DNA from: Pseudomonas muyukensis
GTDB lineage: Bacteria; Pseudomonadota; Gammaproteobacteria; Pseudomonadales; Pseudomonadaceae
Direction: 5' to 3'
DNA length: 64,000 bases
NCBI RefSeq assembly: GCF_019139535.1
Contig: NZ_CP077073.1
Span: forward strand, 2,756,501-2,820,500
Shown here: piece by piece, positions 63,477 to 64,000 of the stretch
How positions within the stretch are numbered: position 1 is the first letter of the stretch
Layout of the letters: each line of letters begins with the position of its first letter
The notes under the pieces: generated by a model
Databases searched by the model: none
What the model was told of the DNA's origin: nothing
The model's input: only the letters and a program-made list of their open reading frames with translations
Program-made: the position numbers and the translations under genes

Positions 63477-64000
63477 CGGCGAACCCCAGGCTGCCTTGCA
63501 TGACCAACTGCTGGACCAGCATCAGGCCGTCTTCGTCCTGCAGCCACTGGCCAAGGTTGTCGATGTGCAGGGCATCGGCGGCGCACACCAGCTTGAGCAG
63601 TTCGCGCAGTTTGGCCGGCAGTGGGCAGCTGCGCCCGCTGGCGAACAGCATCAGATCGTCGTTGAGCTCGGACCAGGCCATGCGTGCGCTTGGGTTGCGG
63701 ATCAGCACGGCGCCCTGTTCGAGGTAGTTGATCAGGTCCTGTTCGCTCAGCTCTTCACCGACAACCTGCTCAGGGTAGCGTGGCTCGGTCATGAACTGGC
63801 CGAACCAGGTCAGCAGCAGGTCCTTATCGTTCATGTGCTTGTCGATCAGCGCCTTGAGACGATCCAGGGCGTCGTGCTGGATCTGGTGCGGATCGGTCGC
63901 AGGCACGGCGTCGGCGTCGCTGTAGCGTTCTTCATCCGGCAGGAACTGGCCGAGGAAGTCGGTGAAGTGGGTCAGCACCTCGGCGGCGCTCGGTGCGCGG
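63469..64000 (-). CDS. RoxA-like JmjC/cupin ribosomal oxygenase, partial (C-terminal part)
   Basis: The visible 176 codons are open to the window edge, so the gene continues beyond 64000. The sequence RAPSAAEVLTHFTDFLGQFLPDEERYSD, and the following helical and winged-helix tail ending VQQLVMQGSLGFADE, match the C-terminal region of the cupin_4/RoxA (YcfD) family. These are iron/2-oxoglutarate oxygenases that hydroxylate an Arg of ribosomal protein L16. The catalytic cupin itself is outside the window. It overlaps the GNAT gene by 8 bases. Confidence 0.8.
   Translation of the reverse strand, partial: RAPSAAEVLTHFTDFLGQFLPDEERYSDADAVPATDPHQIQHDALDRLKALIDKHMNDKDLLLTWFGQFMTEPRYPEQVVGEELSEQDLINYLEQGAVLIRNPSARMAWSELNDDLMLFASGRSCPLPAKLRELLKLVCAADALHIDNLGQWLQDEDGLMLVQQLVMQGSLGFADE

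Overview
The window looks like chromosome from a Pseudomonas of the P. putida group. GC content is high. The gene order icd / cspD / clpS-clpA / infA / bpt-aat, the cti isomerase gene, the DUF2790 protein and several Pseudomonas-type REP families all point that way. There is no prophage, integrase, CRISPR array, rRNA operon or complete insertion sequence. Nearly all the DNA is ordinary housekeeping or accessory metabolism. The unusual material is non-coding: REP pairs, a MITE-like element and one dense repeat block at 53.6-54.6 kb.

0-15 kb: a Tat-exported class A beta-lactamase, a DUF1348 protein, yceH, the Ser/Thr transporter sstT, nhaR, a small lipoprotein with a TerC protein, and a C39-like lipoprotein that has lost its catalytic residues. 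Next come a PuuB-type amine oxidase, two identical tRNA-Val(GAC) genes and a HIT protein. A tightly overlapping aldo-keto reductase / luciferase-like / MoaF-like / MFS operon is divergent from an AraC-GyrI regulator.

15-31 kb: cysI with its DUF934 partner, a periplasmic binding protein, a 37-residue membrane peptide, a DUF2970 protein, metH, cti, an acyltransferase, nfuA, and a Sco1/PCuAC copper-delivery pair. A Bcr-type exporter stands beside an AraC regulator.

31-48 kb: azlC-azlD-araC, two OmpR-type two-component systems (35068-33785 and 44609-46647) with exported neighbours, and the icd-cspD-clpS-clpA-infA-bpt-aat block. That block carries both bacterial aminoacyl-protein transferases, the ClpS adaptor and the ClpA unfoldase, so most of an N-degron pathway lies within 5 kb. 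A PstS-like/OmpA fusion follows.

48-64 kb: DUF1275, a DHFR-like protein, a GFA protein, nhaB, a dienoyl-CoA isomerase-like crotonase and nudC. The repeat block (inverted ~275 bp arms, two hexamer tracts and an 11-bp tandem repeat) separates nudC from a TSUP permease. Then come a polyamine-type operon (amine oxidase, cupin-XRE regulator, glutamine synthetase-like), topB with a LexA-box-like site upstream, a family I.3 RTX lipase, a GNAT protein, and the 3' part of a RoxA-like ribosomal oxygenase cut by the window end.

Functions are assigned from recognised motifs and family knowledge; no database search was run. Starts were chosen from ribosome binding sites, stop/start overlaps and known family lengths where possible.
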